Shown: piece after piece, positions 55,169-63,203 of the stretch | How the letters are laid out: each line of letters begins with the position of its first letter | Position numbering within the stretch: position 1 is the first letter of the stretch | Assembly (NCBI RefSeq): GCF_009711345.1 | Contig: NZ_SMMA01000061.1 | Coordinates: 122,361 to 186,360 of the forward strand | Length of the DNA: 64,000 nt | Direction: 5' to 3' | DNA from: Pseudovibrio flavus | GTDB lineage: Bacteria > Pseudomonadota > Alphaproteobacteria > Rhizobiales > Stappiaceae | The notes under the pieces: generated by a model | Told to the model about the DNA's origin: nothing | The model's input: the letters and a program-made list of their open reading frames with translations, nothing else | Databases searched by the model: none | Program-made: the position numbers and the translations under genes

Positions 55169-56314
55169 CTAGATGGTTTCCAGATAGAGAGCTTTTGCAG
55201 CCTCTACAGTTAGCTCAACTGGGTTACCGCCTGCGGATGGGTCTTCAACAGCCATCTGGGCAAGCTGATCCACCTTCTCCGTATCCACGCCAAGCGCACT
55301 CAGCTTTTCAGGAACACCCAGTTCCTTGCAAAGGCCGGTCACCGCTGCGTAGAAGCCATCAAAACCGCCTTCGATACCGAGATAGGCAGAGAGCTTCTCG
55401 ATGCGCTCCTCAATAGCTGCGCGGTTGAAGCGAAGTACAGCAGGCATAACAACAGCGTTCGTCATACCGTGGTGGGTGTTATAAACGGCACCGACCGGAT
55501 GAGAGAGCGCATGCATACCGCCAAGACCTTTCTGGAAAGCCACAGCACCCATCGCTGCTGCACTCATCATATGACCGCGCGCTTCAATGTCGTTCGGGTT
55601 CGCAACAACCTTTGGAAGGTTTTCGAGCACCAAGCGCATGCCCTCAATCGCAATACCCTGAGACATCGGGTGATAGAACGGCGAGCAGTAAGCCTCTAGC
55701 GAGTGAATGAACGCATCGAGACCAGTGCCAACCGTAATCATCTGCGGCATACCCACAGTGAGTTCAGGATCACAAATGACCTGAGAAGGAAGCATCTTCG
55801 GATGGAAGATGATCTTCTTAACGTGGGTCTCGGAGTTGGTGAGAACACCTGCACGGCCTACTTCAGAACCAGTACCAGCTGTGGTCGGCACCGCAATGTT
55901 AGGACAGATCGCATCAGCGTTGGCGCGGGTCCACCAGTCGCCAATATCCTCGAAATCCCATACAGGGCGGGTTTGACCGGCTTGGAAGGCAATCAGCTTA
56001 GCAAGGTCGAGACCTGAGCCGCCGCCAAATGCAATCACACCATCATGGTCACCTGCTTTAAAAGCAGCAACACCAGCGTCAAGATTAACGTCAGTTGGGT
56101 TAGGATCAACCTCGCAGAACATTGCGCGGCCAAGGCCAGCAGCTTCAAGAATGTCCAGCGTCTGCTGGGTTACCGGCAGTGGACCAAGGCCACGATCTGT
56201 CACCAGCAGCGGGCGCTTAATGCCCGCAGCCGCACACGCTTCCGGCAGCTCCTTAATGCGACCTGCGCCAAAGCGGATCGGTGTCGGATAGCTCCAGTTT
56301 GCAGTAGTCGTCAT
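55169..56314 (-). CDS. Iron-containing alcohol dehydrogenase
   Basis: A 381-residue group III alcohol dehydrogenase. The nucleotide site is FGGGSGLDLAKLIA near 96-109. The metal ligands match FucO: D200 and H204 in TGLDAFIHSLEAY, H268 in GMHALSHPVGA and H282 in THHGMTNAV. PTTAGTGSEVGRAGV near 143-157 is also diagnostic. It follows the aldehyde dehydrogenase gene by three bases and is the last gene of the operon. With the ligase and aldehyde dehydrogenase it could oxidise a hydroxyl group on a glutamylated substrate; that link is inference. Confidence 0.92.
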   Translation of the reverse strand: MTTTANWSYPTPIRFGAGRIKELPEACAAAGIKRPLLVTDRGLGPLPVTQQTLDILEAAGLGRAMFCEVDPNPTDVNLDAGVAAFKAGDHDGVIAFGGGSGLDLAKLIAFQAGQTRPVWDFEDIGDWWTRANADAICPNIAVPTTAGTGSEVGRAGVLTNSETHVKKIIFHPKMLPSQVICDPELTVGMPQMITVGTGLDAFIHSLEAYCSPFYHPMSQGIAIEGMRLVLENLPKVVANPNDIEARGHMMSAAAMGAVAFQKGLGGMHALSHPVGAVYNTHHGMTNAVVMPAVLRFNRAAIEERIEKLSAYLGIEGGFDGFYAAVTGLCKELGVPEKLSALGVDTEKVDQLAQMAVEDPSAGGNPVELTVEAAKALYLETI

Positions 56315-56317
56315 TTC

Positions 56318-57700
56318 TTATGCTTTCTTGAAGTGGAAGGACTGCGGACGGGTCAGGTTATGGAAACCGATGACAGAAAGAGCGCCGCCGCGGCCTGTGT
56401 CTTTGCAGCCGGTCCAGCACAGAGCCGGATCAAGGTAGTCAGCACGGTTCATAAACACGGTGCCGGTTTCAATCTGCTCTCCCACACGAGCAGCACGCTC
56501 TGGGTCTTTGGTCCACAAAGATGCAGTCAAACCAAACACACTGTCGTTCATCAACTCGATAGCTTCCTCGTCGCTATCAACCGGAATGATACCGAAGATC
56601 GGACCAAAGCTCTCATCCTGCATAACGCGCATGTCATGCGTTACATTGGTGAGGATCTGCGGCATCACATAGGTGCCGCCATTGTCCGCTGGGAACAGCG
56701 CAGGGTCGATAAGCGCAGTTGCGCCCTGCTCTACTGCCTCTGCCACCTGTGCACGAACTTCATCTGCAAAGCGTTGGTTCGCCATAGGGCCGATGGTGGT
56801 TTCTTCATCAAGCGGGTTACCCAGCTTGTAACCGGAAACGATAGCAACAGCCTTTTCGACAAACGCATCATAAACAGAGCGGTGAACGTAAACGCGCTCA
56901 ATACCGCAGCAGCACTGGCCGGAGTTGAACATAGCGCCGTCAACGAGTGTATCGGCAGCCGCATCAACGTCAGCGTCTTCCATCACGTAGCCAGGGTCTT
57001 TACCGCCAAGCTCAAGACCCACGCCTGTGAAAGTACCAGCAGCCGCACGCTCAATAGCGCGGCCACCACCAACAGAACCGGTGAAGTTCACGAAGTCGAA
57101 GTTGTTGCCTTCAATCAGAGCGGATGTAGTCTGATGGTCAAGGAAGAGGTTCTGGAAGATTTCTTCAGGAACGCCAGCTTCAACAAACGCTTTCACCATG
57201 CGCTCGCCAACAACGAGTGTCTGGGTAGCGTGCTTGATGATTACCGCATTACCGGCAATCAGCGCAGGCGCAACAGTGTTGATCGCAGTCATGTACGGGT
57301 AGTTCCATGGCGCAATAACCAGAACCAGACCGTGAGGAACGCGGTGGATGCGGCGCTCGAAGGCATCGCTGTTTTCAACGACGAACGGAGCAAGGGACTC
57401 TTCAGCGATAGACGCCATGTAATCCGCACGCTGTTTAAAGCCGCCAAACTCGCCGCCATAGCGGACAGGACGGCCCATCATGCGGGCGATTTCAGGAACG
57501 ATATCGTCGTTCATCGCGCCAACGCGCTCAACGCCAGCCTGAACAAGCTCGATACGTTCGGCAAGTGGGCGTCGTGCCCATGCCTTTTGTGCAGCGCGTG
57601 CCTTTTTAACGGCAGCCTTAGCCTCTTCCATCGATGCAACGGTGCGCTCTGCAAAAACGCTGCCGTCGATCGGCGAAATACACTTCAAAACACTACTCAT
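56318..57700 (-). CDS. NAD(P)-dependent aldehyde dehydrogenase
   Basis: A 460-residue aldehyde dehydrogenase that oxidises an aldehyde to the acid. N133 is in PWNYP, the general base is E230 in LELGGKDPGYV and the catalytic cysteine is C264 in NSGQCCCG, inside an unusual run of three cysteines. FTGSVGGGRAI near 206-216 is the nucleotide-binding turn. It lies 63 bases after the glutamine-synthetase-like gene and three before the alcohol dehydrogenase. Substrate is not evident from sequence; the context points to a glutamylated aldehyde. Confidence 0.92.
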   Translation of the reverse strand: MSSVLKCISPIDGSVFAERTVASMEEAKAAVKKARAAQKAWARRPLAERIELVQAGVERVGAMNDDIVPEIARMMGRPVRYGGEFGGFKQRADYMASIAEESLAPFVVENSDAFERRIHRVPHGLVLVIAPWNYPYMTAINTVAPALIAGNAVIIKHATQTLVVGERMVKAFVEAGVPEEIFQNLFLDHQTTSALIEGNNFDFVNFTGSVGGGRAIERAAAGTFTGVGLELGGKDPGYVMEDADVDAAADTLVDGAMFNSGQCCCGIERVYVHRSVYDAFVEKAVAIVSGYKLGNPLDEETTIGPMANQRFADEVRAQVAEAVEQGATALIDPALFPADNGGTYVMPQILTNVTHDMRVMQDESFGPIFGIIPVDSDEEAIELMNDSVFGLTASLWTKDPERAARVGEQIETGTVFMNRADYLDPALCWTGCKDTGRGGALSVIGFHNLTRPQSFHFKKA

Positions 57701-57763
57701 AGTTTCACCTGAAAAAGGAGAGGACCTGCGGCGCAGGCCCTATTGGGAATAGAGATTTTCTTC

Positions 57764-59131
57764 TTATGAACGCTCGAAACCGCGACGACGCTCCCAGTCG
57801 GTCACGGCTCGGTCGTATTCAGACTGCTCGAAGTTGGCAGCATGAACGTAATGCTCAACCACATCATCACCCATTGCAGAGCGCAGCATGGAAGAGCGAT
57901 CTAGCAAGCGAGCGGCAGAGCGAAGGGTGTTAGGCACTTCGCGAATGTCGCCGCCGCCATAAGCATCACCCACAAACTCGTCTTCAAGGGTTAGCTCACG
58001 CTCGATACCGTCGATGCCGGCTGCAAGAAGTGCTGCCATTGCAAGGTATGGGTTGAGGTCAGCGCCGCCAACGCGGCACTCGACACGAACGGCCTTTGTG
58101 CGGTCACCACAAACGCGGTAACCGGCCGTGCGATTATCCTTGGACCAGATCGCCTTGGTTGGCGCAAAGGTGCCTTCCGCAAAACGCTTGTAAGAATTGA
58201 TGTTTGGCGCAAGGAAGTAGGTGATGTCGCTCGCGTGGGTCAAAAGACCGGCCATGTAGTGCTTCATGAGCTTGGACATGCCATAGCGATCATCGGCATC
58301 GTAAAACAGCGGCTCACCACTGCCTGACCACAGCGACTGATGGATGTGGGAGGAACTCCCGGCAGCGCGATCACTCCACTTTGCCATGAAGCTTGCTGCA
58401 TAGCCCTTCTGCCACGCAATCTCTTTGGTCGCGTTTTTGATAATGACGTGATTATCCGCCATTGTCAGCGCGTCAGAATAACGAACGTTGATTTCTTCCT
58501 GACCAGCGTCGGCCTCACCCTTGGAGTTCTCGACGGTGATACCTGCACCCTGCAAACCGTTGCGCAGCGCGCGCATAACCACTTCTTCCTTGGTTGTCTG
58601 GAAGATGTGGTAATCCTCGTTATAGGCAGAAACCGGAGACAGGTTGTTGTGCGCCTGTGCCTGCGCCTGCTCATAGCTCTCCTTGAAAAGGAAGAACTCA
58701 AGCTCGCTGGCCATAAACGGTTTCATGCCCATTGCTTCAAGGCGGGCGATCTGGCGCTTCAACACAGCACGCGGCGAATGGGCAACAGCTTCGTGAGTAC
58801 TGTGATCTTCAACATCACAAAGAACAAGAGCTGTACCTTCAAGCCAAGGAACTCTGCGCATGGTGCTAAGGTCTGGCTTCATGGTGTAATCACCATAACC
58901 GGAAGACCAGCTGGTCGCCTTGTAGCCATCTACAGTCGACATCTCCATATCGGTCGCCTGAAGGTAGTTACAGCTATGGGTCTCCTCCCACGCGCTTTCT
59001 ACAAAGTACTCTGCCTGAAAGCGCTTGCCCATCAAACGGCCCTGCATATCAACCTGAGCAGCAATGACTGTGTCAATCTCGCCCGTTGCAACCGCCTGCC
59101 TTAGCTCGTCAAAGGTCAACTTACCCGCCAT
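57764..59131 (-). CDS. Glutamine synthetase family ligase (gamma-glutamyl-amine synthetase type)
   Basis: A 455-residue member of the glutamine synthetase superfamily, of the branch that includes PuuA and other enzymes joining glutamate to an amine. Active-site stretches are SELEFFLFKES near 143-153, ENSKGEADAGQEEINVRYSD near 203-222, SSSHIHQSLW near 259-268 and NRTAGYRVCGD with ECRVGGADLNPYLAMAA further on. Adenylylation features of GlnA are absent. I chose ATG at 59131 (MAGKLTFDEL); the frame extends 18 codons further upstream without family similarity. It is followed by ALDH and ADH genes and preceded by TRAP genes, which argues for catabolism rather than nitrogen assimilation. Confidence 0.88.
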   Translation of the reverse strand: MAGKLTFDELRQAVATGEIDTVIAAQVDMQGRLMGKRFQAEYFVESAWEETHSCNYLQATDMEMSTVDGYKATSWSSGYGDYTMKPDLSTMRRVPWLEGTALVLCDVEDHSTHEAVAHSPRAVLKRQIARLEAMGMKPFMASELEFFLFKESYEQAQAQAHNNLSPVSAYNEDYHIFQTTKEEVVMRALRNGLQGAGITVENSKGEADAGQEEINVRYSDALTMADNHVIIKNATKEIAWQKGYAASFMAKWSDRAAGSSSHIHQSLWSGSGEPLFYDADDRYGMSKLMKHYMAGLLTHASDITYFLAPNINSYKRFAEGTFAPTKAIWSKDNRTAGYRVCGDRTKAVRVECRVGGADLNPYLAMAALLAAGIDGIERELTLEDEFVGDAYGGGDIREVPNTLRSAARLLDRSSMLRSAMGDDVVEHYVHAANFEQSEYDRAVTDWERRRGFERS

Positions 59132-59201
59132 GTTGAACCGTCTTCTTTCTTTAGTTTCTTGAGGGCTTACGCCCTGCCCCAACAAATTCTTAGATCAAGG
59201 A

Positions 59202-59229
59202 AGGAGGGCATGAGCGCCCTCCTCTTTTT
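59202..59229. terminator. Hairpin between the TRAP and ligase genes
   Basis: GGAGGGC and GCCCTCC form a seven-pair stem with a six-base loop. A T-run follows on the plus strand (TCTTTTTT), while on the minus strand, the direction of the genes, only TTCCTT follows. It may be a weak or processing site that lets the binding-protein message accumulate. Confidence 0.55.
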
Positions 59230-59285
59230 TGTAGAAACACGTATTTTTGCAGCACCACGAACGGGTGCGCAATTGTCCGAATTTC

Positions 59286-60344
59286 TTAGCCGTAGCGGTA
59301 AGGAGCACCAGCGTTCTTCATTGTCTGCTGGTAGTCGCGAAGGATTTTGACTACGCGTGCGTTACGCTCGCCTTTTTCCGCGATCTCGTCCCAGAACTCG
59401 TTGGCCGCTTTTTCGATGGTTGCCCACTCCTGCTCAGGAATAGTGGTCAGTTCCAGCTTGCCACCGGAGGTACGGTAGTGCGCCTCACCCCACCAGTACC
59501 AGTGCTGGCGGTAGTAGTGGGACTGGTCGATGCAGAGCTTGTAGAGGGTCTGCAGGTGCTCAGGCAGCTCGTTCCAACGCTCTTCGTTCACGAAGTAGGA
59601 ACCAGCCCATGCGCCGGAGATGTTGTTGGTGAGGTAGTAGTTGGTCACATCTGCCCAACCAACGGTGTAACCCTCAGTCGCACCAGCCCATGCAATACCG
59701 TCCAGCTCGCCGGTCTGGATAGCAACTTCAATGTCTTCCCAAGGCAGGGTGACAGGCACAACGCCAAAGCGTGCAAGGAACTTACCAGCAGTCGGGAAGG
59801 TAAAGATACGCTTGCCCTTAAGGTCCGCAAGAGAGCGGATCGGGTCAACAGTCACAAAGTTACAAGGATCCCAAGAACCAGCGGAGAGCCACTTAACGTT
59901 CTCGACTTCGTCGTATGCTTCTTCCCAGATTTCGCGCAGGCCGTAGTGCTCGAACAAGACAGGCACGTCGAGGCTGTAGCGGGAAGCAAACGGGAAGTAG
60001 CCGCCGAATACGGAAACGTCTACTGGAGCTGCGATGGAGTCATCGTCAGACTGAACCGCATCGATGGTGCCGCGCTGCATTGCACGGAACAACTCACCGG
60101 TTGGAACCAGCTGGTCAGCGTAGTACAGCTCGATTTCCATCTCGCCGTTTGCTGCCTTGTTGAACATGTCGATAGATGGCTTGATCACATGCGCTGCCAG
60201 TGGAGCACCAGCATATGTCTGCAAACGCCACTTGATTGGACGACCGGCTGCGTGAACAGCAGGAGCGGCCAGAGTGGTAGCGCCAGCTGCTGCAACGGTT
60301 GTTACACCAGCCTTCTTGAGAAACTCACGTCTCGTCTTAATCAT
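59286..60344 (-). CDS. TRAP transporter substrate-binding protein (DctP family, Tat signal)
   Basis: A 352-residue periplasmic binding protein of the DctP family. The twin-arginine signal TRREFLKKAG at residues 4-13 and the following hydrophobic stretch to AVHAAG show export in folded form. The arginine expected to bind a substrate carboxylate probably lies in the FPTAGKFLARFG/LDGIAWAGATEGYTVG region. The type with WADVTNYYLTNN resembles keto-acid binding proteins such as TakP more than C4-dicarboxylate DctP. It is the third TRAP gene in order, after dctQ and dctM. Confidence 0.9.
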   Translation of the reverse strand: MIKTRREFLKKAGVTTVAAAGATTLAAPAVHAAGRPIKWRLQTYAGAPLAAHVIKPSIDMFNKAANGEMEIELYYADQLVPTGELFRAMQRGTIDAVQSDDDSIAAPVDVSVFGGYFPFASRYSLDVPVLFEHYGLREIWEEAYDEVENVKWLSAGSWDPCNFVTVDPIRSLADLKGKRIFTFPTAGKFLARFGVVPVTLPWEDIEVAIQTGELDGIAWAGATEGYTVGWADVTNYYLTNNISGAWAGSYFVNEERWNELPEHLQTLYKLCIDQSHYYRQHWYWWGEAHYRTSGGKLELTTIPEQEWATIEKAANEFWDEIAEKGERNARVVKILRDYQQTMKNAGAPYRYG

Positions 60345-60453
60345 TTAAAACATCCCCTAATGAAAGGTTTGAAATAGTCCCTCCCGGCGGGATTGTTCGG
60401 GACACCGATTTTTATGGTTTCCCAGCCGGTATTCAGGTTGGCGCCCGCTGCAA

Positions 60454-61779
60454 TTAGCGGGCGTAGTAAAGCTCAGGTAGCCAGAGCGCGATCTGCGGGA
60501 ACGCAGTCACAAGGCCAAGACCAAACACCATCAGCATCACAAACGGCCAGATGGAGCGGTAAATGTCTTTCAAAGACACTTCCGGCGGAGCCATGGCGCG
60601 CATGAGGAAGAGGTTGTAGCCGAACGGCGGTGTCATGTAGGCGATCTGACAGGTGATCGTGTAAAGGACGCCGTACCAGACAAGGTCAAAGCCAAGCACC
60701 TTCACCAGCGGCACATAAAGCGGTGCCACAATCACCAGCATTGCGGTGTCATCAAGGAACATGCCCATGATGATGTAGGTGAGCTGCATGAGAAGCAGAA
60801 TTTCCCAAGGGCTAAGGCCAAGATCCTGAACGAATAGACCTTCAATCGCACGCACTGCGCCAAGACCATCAAACACCGCACCAAAGCAAAGCGCTGCAAG
60901 GATGATCCACATGAACATGCAGGAGATCGTCAGCGTTTTTTCCGCAGTCGTATGAATGAGCTTGAAGTTCAGGCGTCCTTTGATCGCCGCAGCAATGGTG
61001 GCGGCAAGAGCACCAACGGCCGAACTTTCCACCAAGCTGGTTACACCCATCAGGAACAAGCCAGTCATGGAAAAGAAGATCAGTAGCGGCAGAATGCCAG
61101 CTCTAAGAAGGCTTATCTTCTCGGCCCACGTAATTTCTTCGCGCTCTTCCTCGGAAAGGGACGGCCCCATTTGAGGCTGCAAGCGACAGCGAATAACGAT
61201 GTAGGCAATGAACAAACCAGCCAGCAAAAGGCCCGGAAACACACCCGCAAGCCATAGCTTGCCAACCGGCTGGCGAGCGATCATGCCGTAAAGCACCAGA
61301 ACCACACTTGGCGGCACCAGAATACCAAGGGAACTACCGGCCTGAATGACGCCTGTGACCATCACTTTGTCATAGCCACGGCGCAACAGTTCCGGCAGTG
61401 CAATGGTGGCACCAATCGCCATACCTGCAACGCTGAGACCGTTCATGGCGGAAACCATTACCATAAGGCCTACCGTGCCTATGGCCAAACCTCCATTTAG
61501 CCCGCCCATCCAGACGTGGAACATACGGTATAGGTCTTCCGCAATACCGGATTCCGAGAGCATGTAGCCCATGAAGATAAACAGAGGCAGCGTGAGAAGC
61601 GGATACCACTTCATTAGTTTCATGGCCGCACTAAAGGCCATTTCAGAGCCGCCCTCGCCCCACATAAACAGCGCTGCGATAACCGCAACACCACCAATGG
61701 CGGCAAAAACCCGTTGTCCCGTCAACAACATCAACATCATTGACGAGAACATAAGAACAGCGATCAGCTCATAGCTCAT
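60454..61779 (-). CDS. TRAP transporter large permease (DctM family)
   Basis: The large membrane subunit of the TRAP transporter, about 441 residues with twelve membrane segments. Family stretches are SGIAEDLYRMFHVWMGGLNGG split near 75-95, GSSLGILVPPSVVLVLYG near 145-162 and the C-terminal half repeat MGMFLDDTAMLVIVAPLYVP. I chose ATG at 61779, seven bases after GGGGAG and overlapping the dctQ end by 11 bases. It couples sodium flow to solute uptake together with DctQ and the binding protein. Confidence 0.92.
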   Translation of the reverse strand: MSYELIAVLMFSSMMLMLLTGQRVFAAIGGVAVIAALFMWGEGGSEMAFSAAMKLMKWYPLLTLPLFIFMGYMLSESGIAEDLYRMFHVWMGGLNGGLAIGTVGLMVMVSAMNGLSVAGMAIGATIALPELLRRGYDKVMVTGVIQAGSSLGILVPPSVVLVLYGMIARQPVGKLWLAGVFPGLLLAGLFIAYIVIRCRLQPQMGPSLSEEEREEITWAEKISLLRAGILPLLIFFSMTGLFLMGVTSLVESSAVGALAATIAAAIKGRLNFKLIHTTAEKTLTISCMFMWIILAALCFGAVFDGLGAVRAIEGLFVQDLGLSPWEILLLMQLTYIIMGMFLDDTAMLVIVAPLYVPLVKVLGFDLVWYGVLYTITCQIAYMTPPFGYNLFLMRAMAPPEVSLKDIYRSIWPFVMLMVFGLGLVTAFPQIALWLPELYYAR

Positions 61780-62284
61780 GGGCTGGCTCCCCAAAGGCGG
61801 CATAAATATTTTTGAAGAAAGTGGCGAGGGTTTGCAGCAGCATCAAAACAATGCCGATGCACATAATGATCTTGATCGGAGCCATTTTCGGTGCCCATGC
61901 CGAATAGCTCTCCTCACCGTATTTCAGCGCGTATTCAACGCTTGAAATACCGCCCACCAGCAACATAACGAGATAGAAGAACAGCAGCAGAATTGTGAAG
62001 CTATCGACAATCGCTTTCGTGCGCGGTCGCCATTCTCCATAGAACAAATCCATCCGTACATGGCCATTCTGCTGCATGGAGTACGGCCCGCCGAGCAGGT
62101 AGTAGGCAGTCATAAAGAACTGCGCCATTTCCAAAGACCAAAGCGGCGGAAGGAAGAACGCCTTGTTAAATGAGGCGTAGAGCAAAATGCCCATCATCGC
62201 GAAGATGAGATACATGGCCAGATACCCAACCATGCGGTTGATCCAGTCCACGCCATTTACAAATTTCCTGATTGCTGAAGGCAT
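61769..62284 (-). CDS. TRAP transporter small permease (DctQ family)
   Basis: The small membrane subunit of the TRAP transporter, 171 residues with four membrane segments. The segments lie near residues 15-35, 48-68, 88-110 and 133-155, and YLLGGPYSMQQNGHVRMDLFYGE between the second and third is the DctQ pattern (shown here as GGPYSMQQNGHVRMD). Its GCGGAGGG ribosome binding site lies in the last codons of the amidohydrolase gene, and its end overlaps dctM. Confidence 0.92.
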   Translation of the reverse strand: MPSAIRKFVNGVDWINRMVGYLAMYLIFAMMGILLYASFNKAFFLPPLWSLEMAQFFMTAYYLLGGPYSMQQNGHVRMDLFYGEWRPRTKAIVDSFTILLLFFYLVMLLVGGISSVEYALKYGEESYSAWAPKMAPIKIIMCIGIVLMLLQTLATFFKNIYAAFGEPAHEL

Positions 62285-62287
62285 GCC

Positions 62288-63046
62288 CTATCCCTCCGCA
62301 GGTGAAACGGCCAAAGCCGCTTTAATGTTTTCAGCCAAGAACTGCGCCGCCCGTTCCACCCCGCCCTCATCCGCGATGAGGTCGTTACGAACCTCAATCA
62401 TCACGTTGAGAAGCCCAAAAGGAAGCGCATGCGCTTTTAGCGTATGAGTCACGCCGTGCTGGGGACCGTAAGGCTCGTTTCGCTGAACATCGTAATCAGG
62501 TGTTCCTTCAGCCAACTCCAACATCCGATCAGCCAAGCGGCTATCGCGATCATGCAGCACACCAACCTCGACACTGCGTGGCTCACCTTTGTAAACCGGT
62601 GTAAAGCTATGGATGGTCACGATGATTGGCGTACGGCTATCTGCCAAACGCCCGCGAACGAGTTGGCGCAGCCCATCACGGAACGGCTCATAAAAATGCG
62701 TAACACGTTCAGCCCGAGCCTCTTCACTTAACTCCGCATTTCCGGGAACCGCGAAGATTTCACTAGTGGCAGGCACTGCAGTTGCGTCTTCAGGCGGACG
62801 GTTGCAGTCGTACAAAAGGCGTGAGGCCTCCTGCGTTATCAACGTCGCATCAAGTAGCGCACTCAAGCGCTCAGCAAGAAGCCGCGCGCCCGGATCCCAA
62901 GCGATGTGACTTAGCCGCGCTTCGCTGCCTAGGCCCAAATCTTTGTATTCCGGCGGTATGTGCGAAGATGCATGCTCACACACCAGAACAATTTCTGACT
63001 GTCCTTCAGGATTCGTAATCCCGACAGTCGCCCCCTCAAATTCCAT
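62288..63046 (-). CDS. N-formylglutamate amidohydrolase family protein
   Basis: A 252-residue protein of the N-formylglutamate amidohydrolase family, zinc enzymes that split an amide on glutamate (HutG type in histidine breakdown). Family pieces are VLVCEHASSHIPPEY near 21-35, HIAWDPGARLLAERLS near 47-62, IVTIHSFTPVYKGEPR near 141-156 and EVRNDLI near 218-224. No hut gene is near. It heads an operon with TRAP, glutamine-synthetase-like and dehydrogenase genes, so it might cleave a gamma-glutamyl amide there; this is inference. It starts the unit and faces the RpiR gene across 157 bases. Confidence 0.87.
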   Translation of the reverse strand: MEFEGATVGITNPEGQSEIVLVCEHASSHIPPEYKDLGLGSEARLSHIAWDPGARLLAERLSALLDATLITQEASRLLYDCNRPPEDATAVPATSEIFAVPGNAELSEEARAERVTHFYEPFRDGLRQLVRGRLADSRTPIIVTIHSFTPVYKGEPRSVEVGVLHDRDSRLADRMLELAEGTPDYDVQRNEPYGPQHGVTHTLKAHALPFGLLNVMIEVRNDLIADEGGVERAAQFLAENIKAALAVSPAEG

Positions 63047-63203
63047 CAGGTTTTATGCCAGCAAAAACGCGGGCGCCCCTCTAATTGCTCGTTATAATCC
63101 GCATTGCCCGTTTCTGTAATTTTTATTAGTGACAATCATATTCTGTAACGGATATTACACAAAGAGCAAAATCTAGGCAATTACCCTTATGGAGATTCTA
63201 AAG

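Noticed and set aside
56045..57712. 555-codon open frame opposite the alcohol and aldehyde dehydrogenase genes
   Set aside because: It spans two well-supported genes and the gap between them, which no real gene here does, and has no motif.
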